DNA of 64,000 bases from Flavobacteriaceae bacterium UBA1903 (GCA_002337605.1 DDGL01000014.1:457965-521964), one strand, 5' to 3'; shown: positions 17,465 to 25,795, counted from the first letter of the stretch. The notes: generated by a model not told the origin, from the letters alone. Program-made: numbers and translations.

Positions 17465-17746
17465 AGGATATCTACTTTTGAGCTTGATAGTTATTTCTGG
17501 ATACTTTTTAAGATTACTTATATACACCCTGCTTTTCATCTTTTTAATGTGCTTTTCAATTGATAATGCTTGTGCCTTACAGTCACAATCAAACTTCAAA
17601 AACAACTCCCAGTCTTTTGCTTTTCCCGTAAATTTTTTAACATCGGAATTATTATGAAATTCCATTCTAATATCAAAATTAGAAGTTTCTCCTATATAAA
17701 ACCTATCGAGTTTCTCAGAATATAATATGTAAACACAGTGTTTCAT
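17459..17746 (-). CDS. Small single-domain GIY-YIG nuclease
   Basis: A 95-aa single-domain GIY-YIG protein (UvrC/SLX1-like catalytic fold). Visible are the VYI strand, FYIG strand, the catalytic Arg in FDIRMEFHN, and a helix Glu in ALSIEKHIKKMKSR. The preferred ATG is 17744-17746 (MKHCVYIL), with MFMKHC two codons upstream also open. The gene is wedged between two tRNA-Asn 3' remnants: its start lies just past the terminator of the copy at 17790, and its stop TAA lies in the remnant at 17410-17464. This placement suggests it travels with, or inserts at, tRNA-Asn genes. Its biological role is unknown. Confidence 0.85.
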   Translation of the reverse strand: MKHCVYILYSEKLDRFYIGETSNFDIRMEFHNNSDVKKFTGKAKDWELFLKFDCDCKAQALSIEKHIKKMKSRVYISNLKKYPEITIKLKSRYPC

Positions 17747-17749
17747 AAA

Positions 17750-17783
17750 CAAAAAAAATCCCCAGTAAAACTACTGGGGATTA
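17750..17783 (-). terminator. Terminator of the interrupted tRNA-Asn copy
   Basis: Stem AATCCCCAGTA / TACTGGGGATT with an AAAC loop, followed on the minus strand by eight T. A stem of similar outer sequence but different inner bases lies at 39516-39546 beside the intact tRNA-Asn. Confidence 0.85.
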
Positions 17784-17835
17784 AAAAAGCTCCTCTTCTT
17801 GGGCTCGAACCAAGGACCCTCTGATTAACAGTCAG
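17784..17835 (-). repeat. attL: 52-bp tRNA-Asn 3' fragment
   Basis: Identical over 52 bases to 39545-39596. It contains the T arm, variable loop, 3' anticodon strand and acceptor strand of tRNA-Asn but not the D arm. Identity stops after gtcag, where the island sequence begins. Confidence 0.9.
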
Positions 17836-17843
17836 TAAAGTCT

Positions 17844-17864
17844 ATGTTTCATATTGTTTCACTT
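17844..17864. repeat. Tandem TGTTTCA motif next to attL
   Basis: TGTTTCA occurs twice about ten bases apart (tatgtttcatattgtttcac). It is related to the TGTTTTACT pair further inside and may be part of the recombinase binding region. Low support beyond pattern. Confidence 0.35.
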
Positions 17865-17943
17865 CTTAGCATTTATGCTGTATATCAATAGTTTACATAA
17901 AATTATTTTTCAGATGATTTCATTTAATATGCTATTATATAGC

Positions 17944-17968
17944 AAAATGTTTTACTATTGTTTTACTC
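17944..17968 (+). repeat. Left subterminal 25-bp repeat, candidate integrase arm site
   Basis: A 25-base sequence holding two TGTTTTACT units 11 bases apart. An identical copy in the same orientation lies at 39447-39471. Placement near both ends of the island fits arm-type binding sites of a tyrosine recombinase. Confidence 0.6.
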
Positions 17969-17973
17969 AACAT

Positions 17974-18549
17974 TTATTTTACTCTCTTTATACTTTTTAA
18001 GTATGTTCTGATTTTCTCGTAATAAATTGTATTTCTAATTACAAATGCTAAAATGAGAATAATTAAAAAAGTAGCAAGAAAAACTTCAAGGTTAAATTGA
18101 TAGCCGGTCAAATCAAAAAATCCATCTTTAGCTTTCTCTGAAGCTAAATAATCATCTCTTTGCCATTTAGCAGATTTTTTAGATGCCCTATTTAAAACAT
18201 AAACACTATTAATCGTTTTTTGCCTAAACCCCAGATAAGTACTTAATACCAATAATGGGATTCCAATTGCTAAATAATATTTGAGTTTCCCATCAAAATT
18301 AACTTTAGCCGGGAAGTTTAATGCTTCGCTTTTAACATCATTTGCAATGTGATTATTACCTGTTTGAAAGTTTTGATTTTTAATATTGAAAAGAACAATT
18401 GAACAAAGACATAATAATGTTGAACTAACAGTTATAAACCCTAAAAAAACAGGGTCTATAGTCCAGATATCAAAAGCATTATATTTAATAAAGACTAGAA
18501 TTATTCCAAAAATTACAATGCAAAAACTTAATAATTTTTTTTTCATCAT
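17974..18549 (-). CDS. Predicted membrane protein, island left end
   Basis: An unrecognised 191-aa protein with about four membrane segments (residues roughly 5-22, 32-55, 92-108 and 152-172). The soluble loop between the third and fourth (about 110-150) is basic and contains NRASKKSAKWQRDDYLASEK. Two adjacent ATG codons start it. The upstream leader carries the AACTTAAAA...ATG pattern shared by several island genes. It lies 8 bases after another small membrane-protein gene on the same strand, so they are probably co-transcribed. No function is assigned. Confidence 0.6.
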   Translation of the reverse strand: MMKKKLLSFCIVIFGIILVFIKYNAFDIWTIDPVFLGFITVSSTLLCLCSIVLFNIKNQNFQTGNNHIANDVKSEALNFPAKVNFDGKLKYYLAIGIPLLVLSTYLGFRQKTINSVYVLNRASKKSAKWQRDDYLASEKAKDGFFDLTGYQFNLEVFLATFLIILILAFVIRNTIYYEKIRTYLKSIKRVK

Positions 18550-18557
18550 TTTTAGTT

Positions 18558-18875
18558 TTAAGTTAAATTAATTAGAGAAAATATAACTGAGAAACTTGAT
18601 ATAATGATAATGTTTGTGGCATTGCTATTTGCTTTTTTATTAAACTTATACTGCTTACCCAGAGGAGTCATTTTTTTTCTATACTTAATGTAAGAGCCTA
18701 TCAATATTCCCAAAGGAACTAGACTAAAAAGATAAATGGCAATTTGTGGCAATAAACTTATGCTCTTGTTTGTTTCATCTCTATTATTGAAAATAATATA
18801 GAATAAGCACCCAAAAGCTAATAAGCCAGGTATACCGAATAGCATCATTGTTGGCGAAATAATTAGTAGGTTCAT
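18558..18875 (-). CDS. Small membrane protein, island left end
   Basis: An unrecognised 105-aa protein with three hydrophobic segments (about residues 8-28, 42-62 and 88-104) and a basic loop KYRKKMTPLGKQYKFNKK between the second and third. It shares the leader motif of other island genes and is followed closely by the 191-aa membrane protein gene. The compact membrane pair next to a regulator could be an accessory or toxin-type module, but nothing in the sequence proves it. Confidence 0.55.
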   Translation of the reverse strand: MNLLIISPTMMLFGIPGLLAFGCLFYIIFNNRDETNKSISLLPQIAIYLFSLVPLGILIGSYIKYRKKMTPLGKQYKFNKKANSNATNIIIISSFSVIFSLINLT

Positions 18876-18891
18876 AATTTTAAATTTTTAG

Positions 18892-19407
18892 TTAGTATAG
18901 TATTTTTTCAAATAGCTCAGAGAGCTTAAAGATGTTGTTGAAATTTACTGGATTGATTTGGATAAAGTGATTTGAGGATGGTATTTTCACAGAAATATGA
19001 TTTTCTGATACCTCAACATCATCCACAAAGTCAATAAAAAAGCTAAAAACCTCATCTTCATAGAATTTCAAGGTGTCTTGAAAAAATAAATTCTTCTTTA
19101 TTTCATCCTGCTTGATGGTAGCAAAATATTCTAATTGATTTTTGCAGTAAACCTCATTTTTTAAATGGTCCTTTAGTTCTTTTAGGTTTTCAAAAAATGC
19201 CAAGTATTGTTCATCATCCTTGTTCTGCTCAGAGAAGTCAGGTAGTCTTATAATTTCAGTTCCTATATCTTGTAAATGAAGTGCTTTGTATATCCTTTTT
19301 ACCTTATTATAATGCTCTTGATTCTCTTCTAGCCACTCTATAACTGTCCCTATTTCTAAAATTTTCTTTTCAGAAAGTTTAATCATTTCAATGGTTTTTG
19401 GAAGCAT
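18892..19407 (-). CDS. Hypothetical protein next to the XRE regulator
   Basis: An unrecognised, mostly helical and acidic protein of 171 aa from the ATG at 19407 (MLPKTIEMIKLSEKK). The frame is open to an ATG at 19491, but that form would run through two palindromes that look like regulator operators, so the shorter start is preferred. The C-terminus has alternating strands (SENHISVKIPSSNHFIQINP). It is divergent from the XRE regulator and upstream of the two membrane-protein genes, possibly one regulated unit. Confidence 0.55.
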   Translation of the reverse strand: MLPKTIEMIKLSEKKILEIGTVIEWLEENQEHYNKVKRIYKALHLQDIGTEIIRLPDFSEQNKDDEQYLAFFENLKELKDHLKNEVYCKNQLEYFATIKQDEIKKNLFFQDTLKFYEDEVFSFFIDFVDDVEVSENHISVKIPSSNHFIQINPVNFNNIFKLSELFEKILY

Positions 19408-19448
19408 ACTAGGAATCTTGAAAATTATATTAAGTGAATAAAAATAGG

Positions 19449-19470
19449 CAATTGTCTTATATGACAATTG
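19449..19470. promoter_or_regulatory. Palindrome, candidate operator of the XRE regulator
   Basis: Perfect inverted repeat CAATTGTC / GACAATTG with a six-base spacer (TTATAT). It lies between the divergent hypothetical gene and the XRE gene. The symmetry and position fit a dimeric regulator site; the assignment is inference. Confidence 0.5.
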
Positions 19471-19486
19471 ATTAAATGATACAAAT

Positions 19487-19513
19487 CTCAATTTTGGTTA
19501 CATAAAAATTGAG
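19487..19513. promoter_or_regulatory. Second palindrome directly upstream of the XRE gene
   Basis: Inverted repeat CTCAATTTT / AAAATTGAG with a nine-base spacer, ending three bases before the GTG start at 19517. It could be an autoregulatory operator. Its sequence differs from the palindrome at 19449-19470 apart from the shared CAATT core. Confidence 0.45.
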
Positions 19514-19516
19514 TTA

Positions 19517-19765
19517 GTGTCCGATAAAAAGAAACTTCAAATTGCAATAGGTAACAGAATTAGAGCATTGAGAGAAGCTAAAGGAGTCTCTCAACAAAAT
19601 TTTGCACACGATTGTGAAATTGAAAAATCTAATTACCACAGAATTGAAGCTGGAAACACTAACCCAACAATTTATACTCTCCATAGAATAGCTTTCAATT
19701 TAGGTATTACTTTAAGTGAGTTGGTAGCTATTGAGAACCCCCAAGAAACAAAAAAAGGCTATTAA
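19517..19765 (+). CDS. XRE-family HTH transcriptional regulator
   Basis: An 82-aa single-domain Cro/C1-type regulator starting with GTG at 19517 (MSDKKKLQ). The helix-turn-helix spans about residues 10-70: IGNRIRALREAKGVSQQNFA, then the recognition helix region KSNYHRIEAGNTNPTIYTLHRIA. It is divergent from the hypothetical gene at 18892-19407 and has palindromes immediately upstream, so it probably controls itself and the left-arm genes. A further inverted repeat (ATGTGA / TCACAT at 19771-19790) lies just after its stop. Confidence 0.88.
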   Translation: MSDKKKLQIAIGNRIRALREAKGVSQQNFAHDCEIEKSNYHRIEAGNTNPTIYTLHRIAFNLGITLSELVAIENPQETKKGY

Positions 19766-19828
19766 TATTAATGTGAAAGTTTGCTCACATAAAAATTAAT
19801 GCCCTTAAACATATTAATTAAGCATCCT

Positions 19829-20275
19829 TCACATTAATCCTCCATCTGAAAAACTAAAATATCCATCCTTAGTGATTATAAGATGGTCAAGGACTTTTAC
19901 ATCAAGATAAGTTCCGGCTTCTTTTAACTTATTAGTTAAACTTATATCAGCTTGACTTGGTTTTAAGGTGCCACTAGGATGATTATGTGTTAAAATAATG
20001 GCTGAAGCATTACACTTTAATGCTACTGAGAAAACTAGCTTCGCATCCACCAAAGTCCCTGTAACACCTCCTTTAGAGCAGGAATAAATACCCAATACTT
20101 TGTTTGAATTATTCAGTAATAAAACTTTGAATTCTTCTTGAAGCTCAATGGTATGTTTGGACCAACAGGCAAGGATTAATTTATAACTTTCCTCACTGTT
20201 TTGCACTTTTACTTTTTCATTCCTAGGTGTCGAATATGAAACTTGAATTTCAGTAATCTTATTTATATTTTCCAT
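19829..20275 (-). CDS. RadC-like JAB/MPN domain protein (short form)
   Basis: A 148-aa protein consisting mainly of the RadC JAB domain. The metal-binding JAMM motif is visible as THNHPSG...PSQAD (about residues 103-115), with the upstream conserved FKVLLLNNSNKVLG strand and KGGVTGT segment. The N-terminal helix-hairpin-helix part of full RadC is absent. Short RadC forms like this are common on mobile islands and anti-restriction loci of Bacteroidota. A DNA-repair role for RadC is not established, so the function is left open. Confidence 0.88.
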   Translation of the reverse strand: MENINKITEIQVSYSTPRNEKVKVQNSEESYKLILACWSKHTIELQEEFKVLLLNNSNKVLGIYSCSKGGVTGTLVDAKLVFSVALKCNASAIILTHNHPSGTLKPSQADISLTNKLKEAGTYLDVKVLDHLIITKDGYFSFSDGGLM

Positions 20276-20349
20276 TTATCATAAATTTAGAAAATGCCCA
20301 AACTCAAGTTTTGGCTATTAACCGAAAAATGAGCTTAGGCATTGTAAGA

Positions 20350-20739
20350 TTACTCTACACCATTCATTGAGAATGACTCCTTAACTTCAGGCTTTACAAA
20401 GTCCTCAATAGTTGAGGTACTTCTGTCAACTTTGGGTTGAGGTTCTTCTGGCATATATTCCCAAGTATGAGATAACTCTATCACCTCACCCGTTTCCTTC
20501 ACAGTATATTCATAAGGTTCTGTTTCTGTTTTGTAAACACTTCCTGGCAGTTCACTACCAATAAGAGATTTACAAGTAACCTCATCAAAGGTTGAAGGCA
20601 CAGTAGCTTTCCTAATTGTGGCATAATAGCTTCCTGTTTTTTGGGATTTTACCATTTCAATACCACCTTGTACTTCTAACACTAAAAAGTCTCTACCATC
20701 TTCTGTGGTATGCTTCTTATAATTTACAATACTTACCAT
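20350..20739 (-). CDS. Hypothetical protein typical of island core
   Basis: An unrecognised 129-aa protein from the ATG at 20739 (MVSIVNYKKHTTEDGRDF). A start at 20802 is also open but places the A-rich leader motif inside the gene. The fold looks like a small beta-rich domain (residues 1-100: FLVLEVQGGIEM, YYATIRKATVPSTFDE) with an acidic, disordered C-terminus ending in a hydrophobic tail (FSMNGVE), a layout reminiscent of single-strand-binding or chaperone-like island proteins. That resemblance is only a hint. It precedes the RadC gene by 74 bases on the same strand. Confidence 0.55.
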   Translation of the reverse strand: MVSIVNYKKHTTEDGRDFLVLEVQGGIEMVKSQKTGSYYATIRKATVPSTFDEVTCKSLIGSELPGSVYKTETEPYEYTVKETGEVIELSHTWEYMPEEPQPKVDRSTSTIEDFVKPEVKESFSMNGVE

Positions 20740-21103
20740 AATTTTTAAATTTTTGAGTTGAATAAAAATCTTCTCATAAAAGATTGTTGGGAACATCAGC
20801 AAAGGATACAGCTTTCACCTTGTATATTTTTCCCTGATGTTTTTTGCAATCCTATATAGGAAGATGGGGGGATTCCCCTTTTGGCAAGAATGGGTGGGGG
20901 TTATTCCTGGGGTGGTTAGTACACTTACAATTGAATGGGAAATTTTTATTTTTAAAAAATTTTCTGCATACATTTACAATATACTCTCCCCTACATTTTT
21001 GAAAAGTATTTAATAAGGATTTAATATATAATTAGATATTCCATTAAGGATTTCTATTTTTACTTTAATATAATACAATGATTAAATTCTGGAAAAATAA
21101 TCA
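20740..21103. other. Gene-free stretch with G-rich tracts
   Basis: The 364 bases between divergent units hold no gene. The palindrome CCTATATAGG (20851-20860) is followed by G runs at 20866-20871, 20892-20894, 20896-20900 and 20909-20912, in DNA that is otherwise strongly A+T-rich. The first G run forms an inverted repeat with CCCC at 20875-20878. The feature could be a structured regulatory or origin element; no role is proven. A candidate TATTTTTA box for the defence operon lies at 21055-21062. Confidence 0.4.
21055..21062 (+). promoter_or_regulatory. Candidate promoter of the defence operon
   Basis: TATTTTTA fits TAnnTTTG in all but the last base and lies 41 bases before the ATG at 21104. 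No other convincing promoter is seen ahead of the eight-gene block. Confidence 0.3.
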
Positions 21104-23818
21104 ATGAACTCAAAAGAAATACAAAACAATGTTCAAGCAATAGTTGATAATTTTTCTAAAGAAGATTTTATCTATGACTTATTGATAGCTTATGGTACAA
21201 CTAAGACCGTAACTACAATGCTCAAAAAAGGGGATTACAACCTTTCTAAAGTTGAAGGTGAAGTCCTATCTAAAAATAAAGTTTTTTTTAAAGTTGAAGA
21301 ATCTGGCAAACTTCTAAGTACCATTGATACTATTTCTAAAGAAGATAGAATATTAAAGCATAAACCAAAGTTTGCCATACTTACAGATTACAAAAAACTT
21401 GTAGCCAAAGATTTAAGACTTGGCACTACCAAAGACATTCAGATAAGTGAATTAGCTAATCATCATAGCTTCTTTTTACCCCTAGCAGGTAGTGAAGTTT
21501 ACAACTCTAGCAATGACAATCAAGCAGATAGAGATGCAGCCTATAAAATGGCTTTGCTTTATGATTATTTAAGAGAGGAAAATCCCGAAATTTATACATC
21601 AAAGGAAAGTATTCACAACCTAAATATTTTCTTATCTAGATTATTATTTTGCTTCTTTGCTGAAGACACAGAGATTTTTGAAGAGGACAGTATATTTACT
21701 AATACGCTAGCTCAACATACCAATTCTAATGGTAAGGACACTCATGTTTTTTTAAATGACCTGTTCAAAAGACTCAATACTGAAAAGACAGATAAATTAC
21801 CAGATTACTTAGTAAGATTCCCTTATGTTAATGGAGGTCTGTTCAAAGACCGCATAAGCTCTCCACACTTTTCATCTAAAGCAAGAAAAGTACTTTTAGA
21901 GTTAGGAGACCTGCAATGGAAAGACATAAATCCAGATATTTTTGGGTCTATGATTCAAGCTGTGGTAATAGATGAATACCGCAGTGATTTAGGAATGCAC
22001 TATACCTCTGTACCTAACATCTTGAAGGTAATTAAACCTTTATTTTTAGATCGTCTATATGAGGAGTATGAAAAATACCAAAACAGTATATCACAACTAA
22101 GAAAGCTTATTAATAGAATTTCTAAAATTAAGTTTTTTGACCCTGCCTGTGGAAGTGGAAACTTTTTAATTATTACCTACAAAGAAATTAGAGTACTAGA
22201 GATTGAAATTTTAAAACAGATTATAGACTTATCTCCAACACCACAGCTAGAGTTTACACAAATACGATTATCTCAGTTTTATGGTATTGAGCTAGATGAT
22301 TTTGCACATGAAATGGCAATTCTTGCGTTATGGCTTGCAGAACACCAAATGAATAGAATCTTTGAAGAGCAATTATTTGATTATGGTAAATCTGAACCTA
22401 TTTTACCTTTAAAAGAATCAGGACAAATAAAACAAGGTAATGCCACTAGAGAGAATTGGAGAGAAATTTGCCCTATTGATTTAGCTAGTGAAGTTTATAT
22501 TATTGGAAACCCTCCTTATTTGGGTAGTCGAAATCAAGATAAAAGTCAAAAGGAAGACCTTGATATTTCAATTAGTATGATAAAGTCATATAGAAAACTT
22601 GATTACATATCTGTTTGGTTTTATAAAGGTGCTAAATATATACAAGGCTTTGAAAATGCTAAATCAGCTTTTGTTTCAACGAATTCAATTTGTCAAGGCG
22701 AACAAGTTGGAATTCTTTGGGCGTCAATATTTGAAATGGGCATTGAGTTTGACTTTGCACATACGGATTTTAAATGGACAAATAATGCAAAAGGCAATGC
22801 AGGTGTTACTGTTGTAATTATTGGTTTAAGAAACTTAAGTAAAAAACCAAAGTATTTAATTACAGATGGAATTATTACAAAAACGCAAAATATTTCACCA
22901 AACTTAGAAAATGGTGTAACAAAAATTATTCAAAAGCAAACTAAACCCTTGAGTAATTTCCCTGAAATGAGGAGAGGAAATATGCCCAATGACAAACAAT
23001 TTTTAAGAATTTCAAGGGAAGAAAGAGAGAAGCTTCTTATAAAATACCCTTCAATTGATAAAATTATTAAAAAACAAGTTGGTTCAGATGAATTCATAAA
23101 TAATCTGGAAAGATATTGTTATTGGATTAGTGAGGAAAACCTGTCTTATGCTTTGACAATTCCAGAGGTTAAGTTAGCAATAGATAATTGCTATGATTAC
23201 AGAATAAACAGCAAGGATAAAACATTACACATTCAAGCCTCTAGGCCACATCAATTCAGAGAGTTTTTTGAATGTAATGACAACTCATTATTAATACCAA
23301 TTGTTTCTTCCGTAAATAGAGAATATATACCAATAGGATTTGTGGATAGAGACACAATAATTCCAAATTCTGCACAAGTTATTTATGATGCTAACAGCTT
23401 GATTTTTGGAATTCTGACATCCAAAATGCACAATGTTTGGGTCAAATTTACTGCTGGAAAAATGAGAACTGATTATAGGTACTCAATTTTTCTTTGCTAC
23501 AACACCTTCCCTTTTCCAAACATTGATGCTAAACAAAAAGAGAATTTAAACCAATATGTTTTTGATATTTTAGATGAAAGAGCTAAACATACTGGTAAAA
23601 CCATGGCTTGGCTATACAATCAAGAAACCATGCCCGAAGGCTTAAAACAGGTGCATAAAAACCTAGATGTAGCTATAGAGAAGTGTTATAGATTACAAGA
23701 GTTTAAAAGTGACACTGAGAGATTAGAGTACCTTTTTAAACTCTATGAAACAATGATAAAAAAAGAAACTTTATTTGCTAAACAAAAGAAAACAAGAAAG
23801 ACCAAAAGTAAAAAATAA
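21104..23818 (+). CDS. YeeA/MmeI-like N6-adenine DNA methyltransferase
   Basis: Modifies adenine in DNA in a restriction-type system. The 904-aa protein has an MmeI-like N-terminal region (segment KPKFAILTDYKKLVAKDL near residue 90), then a methyltransferase domain with SAM motif I FDPACGSGNF (about 345-354) and catalytic motif IV NPPY (about 469-472). The family segment SAFVSTNSICQGEQVG follows, then a target-recognition region and a C-terminal part with MAWLYNQETMPEGL. I see no PD-(D/E)xK nuclease in the N-terminus, unlike true MmeI enzymes, so cleavage is probably supplied by the GIY-YIG partner two genes on. With the next two genes it matches the B. subtilis YeeA-YeeB-YeeC order. Confidence 0.88.
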   Translation: MNSKEIQNNVQAIVDNFSKEDFIYDLLIAYGTTKTVTTMLKKGDYNLSKVEGEVLSKNKVFFKVEESGKLLSTIDTISKEDRILKHKPKFAILTDYKKLVAKDLRLGTTKDIQISELANHHSFFLPLAGSEVYNSSNDNQADRDAAYKMALLYDYLREENPEIYTSKESIHNLNIFLSRLLFCFFAEDTEIFEEDSIFTNTLAQHTNSNGKDTHVFLNDLFKRLNTEKTDKLPDYLVRFPYVNGGLFKDRISSPHFSSKARKVLLELGDLQWKDINPDIFGSMIQAVVIDEYRSDLGMHYTSVPNILKVIKPLFLDRLYEEYEKYQNSISQLRKLINRISKIKFFDPACGSGNFLIITYKEIRVLEIEILKQIIDLSPTPQLEFTQIRLSQFYGIELDDFAHEMAILALWLAEHQMNRIFEEQLFDYGKSEPILPLKESGQIKQGNATRENWREICPIDLASEVYIIGNPPYLGSRNQDKSQKEDLDISISMIKSYRKLDYISVWFYKGAKYIQGFENAKSAFVSTNSICQGEQVGILWASIFEMGIEFDFAHTDFKWTNNAKGNAGVTVVIIGLRNLSKKPKYLITDGIITKTQNISPNLENGVTKIIQKQTKPLSNFPEMRRGNMPNDKQFLRISREEREKLLIKYPSIDKIIKKQVGSDEFINNLERYCYWISEENLSYALTIPEVKLAIDNCYDYRINSKDKTLHIQASRPHQFREFFECNDNSLLIPIVSSVNREYIPIGFVDRDTIIPNSAQVIYDANSLIFGILTSKMHNVWVKFTAGKMRTDYRYSIFLCYNTFPFPNIDAKQKENLNQYVFDILDERAKHTGKTMAWLYNQETMPEGLKQVHKNLDVAIEKCYRLQEFKSDTERLEYLFKLYETMIKKETLFAKQKKTRKTKSKK

Positions 23819-23821
23819 GAT

Positions 23822-25795
23822 ATGCCTAATTTAGTAGAAGTAACATACAAGCAAACAGGAAAAAGCAAAAAAACAAATGCTTTAGGTATGCGTGAAATGC
23901 AAGAAAAAGCATTTGAAGCTAATACTGCGCAATACTTATTAATTAAAGCACCTCCAGCATCTGGTAAGTCCAGAGCACTAATGTTTATAGCCTTGGAGAA
24001 GTTACACAAACAAGGCATCAAAAAAGTAATTATAGCCGTACCAGAAAAGGCTATTGGAGCTTCCTTTAGTACTACAGAATTAAAAAAATATGGTTTTTTT
24101 ACAGATTGGTCTCCAAACTCTAAATACAATCTATGTACTCCTGGACCAGAAAAAAGTAAAGTAACTGCGTTTTTAGAATTCTTAGATACAGATGAGAAGA
24201 TTCTTATATGTACACACTCTACTTTACGTCATGCCTTTAAAGGTTTAGATGAAGAAAAATTAAATAACACTATAGTGGCTATAGATGAATTTCATCATGT
24301 ATCTGCTGAAGGTGATAATAGATTAGGTGAAGTATTAAAAAACATCATGGCTAAATCTAGTGCCCACATTATAGCCATGACAGGCTCTTATTTTAGAGGT
24401 GATAATATTCCTGTATTAATGCCAGAAGATGAAGCAAAGTTTACCAAAGTAACCTATAACTACTACCAACAGTTAAATGGCTATGAATTTTTAAAGTCTT
24501 TAGGTATTGGCTATCATTTTTATACTGGAAGATATTTTAAAAAACAACCTGATAAAGAGATGTCTGCTTTAGCAGAAGTACTAGACCCTAGTTTAAAAAC
24601 AATTGTACACATTCCTAGTGTTAACTCAGCAGAGTCTTCTAAAGAAAAGCATGATGAAGTTGGTCACGTCATAGAAGCGCTAGGAGAAATTGACTATCAA
24701 GATGAAAAAACTGGCGTCATCTATGTCAAGAGTAAAAAAGCAAACAAGACTCTTAAAGTAGCCAATTTAGTAAATGATGACCCTAGGTCAAGAGACAAAA
24801 TAACAGCCTATTTAAGAGAGATTAAATCTCCTGATGACATTGACATTATTATCGCTTTAGGTATGGCAAAAGAAGGGTTTGATTGGCCTTACTGTGAGCA
24901 TGCTTTAACAATAGGTTATAGAGGTTCACTTACTGAAATTATACAGATAATTGGTAGAGCAACTAGAGATAGTAATAACAAAACACATGCACAATTTACT
25001 AACTTAGTTGCTGAACCTGATGCAGAAAATGATGATGTAAAAGTAGCAGTAAACAATATGCTTAAAGCTATTACAGCCTCATTATTAATGGAACAGGTTT
25101 TAGCTCCAAATTTTAAATTTAAATTAAAAAGAGATGATGAAGATGAAAGTGAAGATGATGATGACACTATAAGAATTAGAGGTTTTAAATTACCAACATC
25201 ACAAAGAGCCAAAGACATCATAGAAACAGATTTAAATGACCTAAAAGCTCGAATCTTGCAAGATGACCAAATGCTTAAAGCTATGCCTGGGAATTTAGAC
25301 CCTGAAACTATAAATACCGTACTTATTCCTAAAATAATTAGGGAAGTTTATCCTGATTTAGATGAAGATGAATTAGAAGCTGTAAGACAACATGTAGTTG
25401 TAGATTCTGTAATTAAGAATAGTACAATGGAAGAGCAAGGTGGTAAAAAGTTTATAAAAACTGCCAATAGCTTTATTAATATTGATGATATACACATTGA
25501 TTTAATTGACAAGATAAATCCATTTCAAAAAGCTTTTGAAATACTATCTAAATCAGTTACTGCTAAAACCTTAAAATTAATAGATGACCATATACAATCT
25601 ACCAAGATTGAAATGACTGAAGAAGAAGCTATCTTACTATGGCCTAAAATAAAAGCTTGGGTTGCAAAGACAGGAGAACAACCTAACCTACAAGCTTTCG
25701 ACCATAAAGAAAAAAGAATGGCTGAAGCTATTATTTTCTTAAGAGAATTGAAACGCAAAAAAATACAAAATGAGCAAAAAGAAACCAACACTTGA
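23822..25795 (+). CDS. Superfamily 2 DEAD/DEAH-type helicase, YeeB-like
   Basis: An ATP-dependent helicase or translocase of 657 aa, three bases downstream of the methyltransferase gene. Visible are Walker A APPASGKS (about 44-51), Walker B variant DEFHH (about 155), motif III MTGSYFRG, and motif VI QIIGRATR (about 379). An acidic insert (DDEDESEDDDD) follows the helicase core. The last 50 residues form a small module, WPKIKAWVAKTGEQPN...EKRMAEAIIFLREL, that resembles a segment in the next protein. The gene overlaps the following GIY-YIG gene by 26 bases, which implies translational coupling. Confidence 0.88.
   Translation: MPNLVEVTYKQTGKSKKTNALGMREMQEKAFEANTAQYLLIKAPPASGKSRALMFIALEKLHKQGIKKVIIAVPEKAIGASFSTTELKKYGFFTDWSPNSKYNLCTPGPEKSKVTAFLEFLDTDEKILICTHSTLRHAFKGLDEEKLNNTIVAIDEFHHVSAEGDNRLGEVLKNIMAKSSAHIIAMTGSYFRGDNIPVLMPEDEAKFTKVTYNYYQQLNGYEFLKSLGIGYHFYTGRYFKKQPDKEMSALAEVLDPSLKTIVHIPSVNSAESSKEKHDEVGHVIEALGEIDYQDEKTGVIYVKSKKANKTLKVANLVNDDPRSRDKITAYLREIKSPDDIDIIIALGMAKEGFDWPYCEHALTIGYRGSLTEIIQIIGRATRDSNNKTHAQFTNLVAEPDAENDDVKVAVNNMLKAITASLLMEQVLAPNFKFKLKRDDEDESEDDDDTIRIRGFKLPTSQRAKDIIETDLNDLKARILQDDQMLKAMPGNLDPETINTVLIPKIIREVYPDLDEDELEAVRQHVVVDSVIKNSTMEEQGGKKFIKTANSFINIDDIHIDLIDKINPFQKAFEILSKSVTAKTLKLIDDHIQSTKIEMTEEEAILLWPKIKAWVAKTGEQPNLQAFDHKEKRMAEAIIFLRELKRKKIQNEQKETNT

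Noticed and set aside
19829..20275. RadC gene as a DNA-repair gene
   Set aside because: It contains only the JAB metal site, and the repair role of RadC is not supported; on islands it is a maintenance marker at best.
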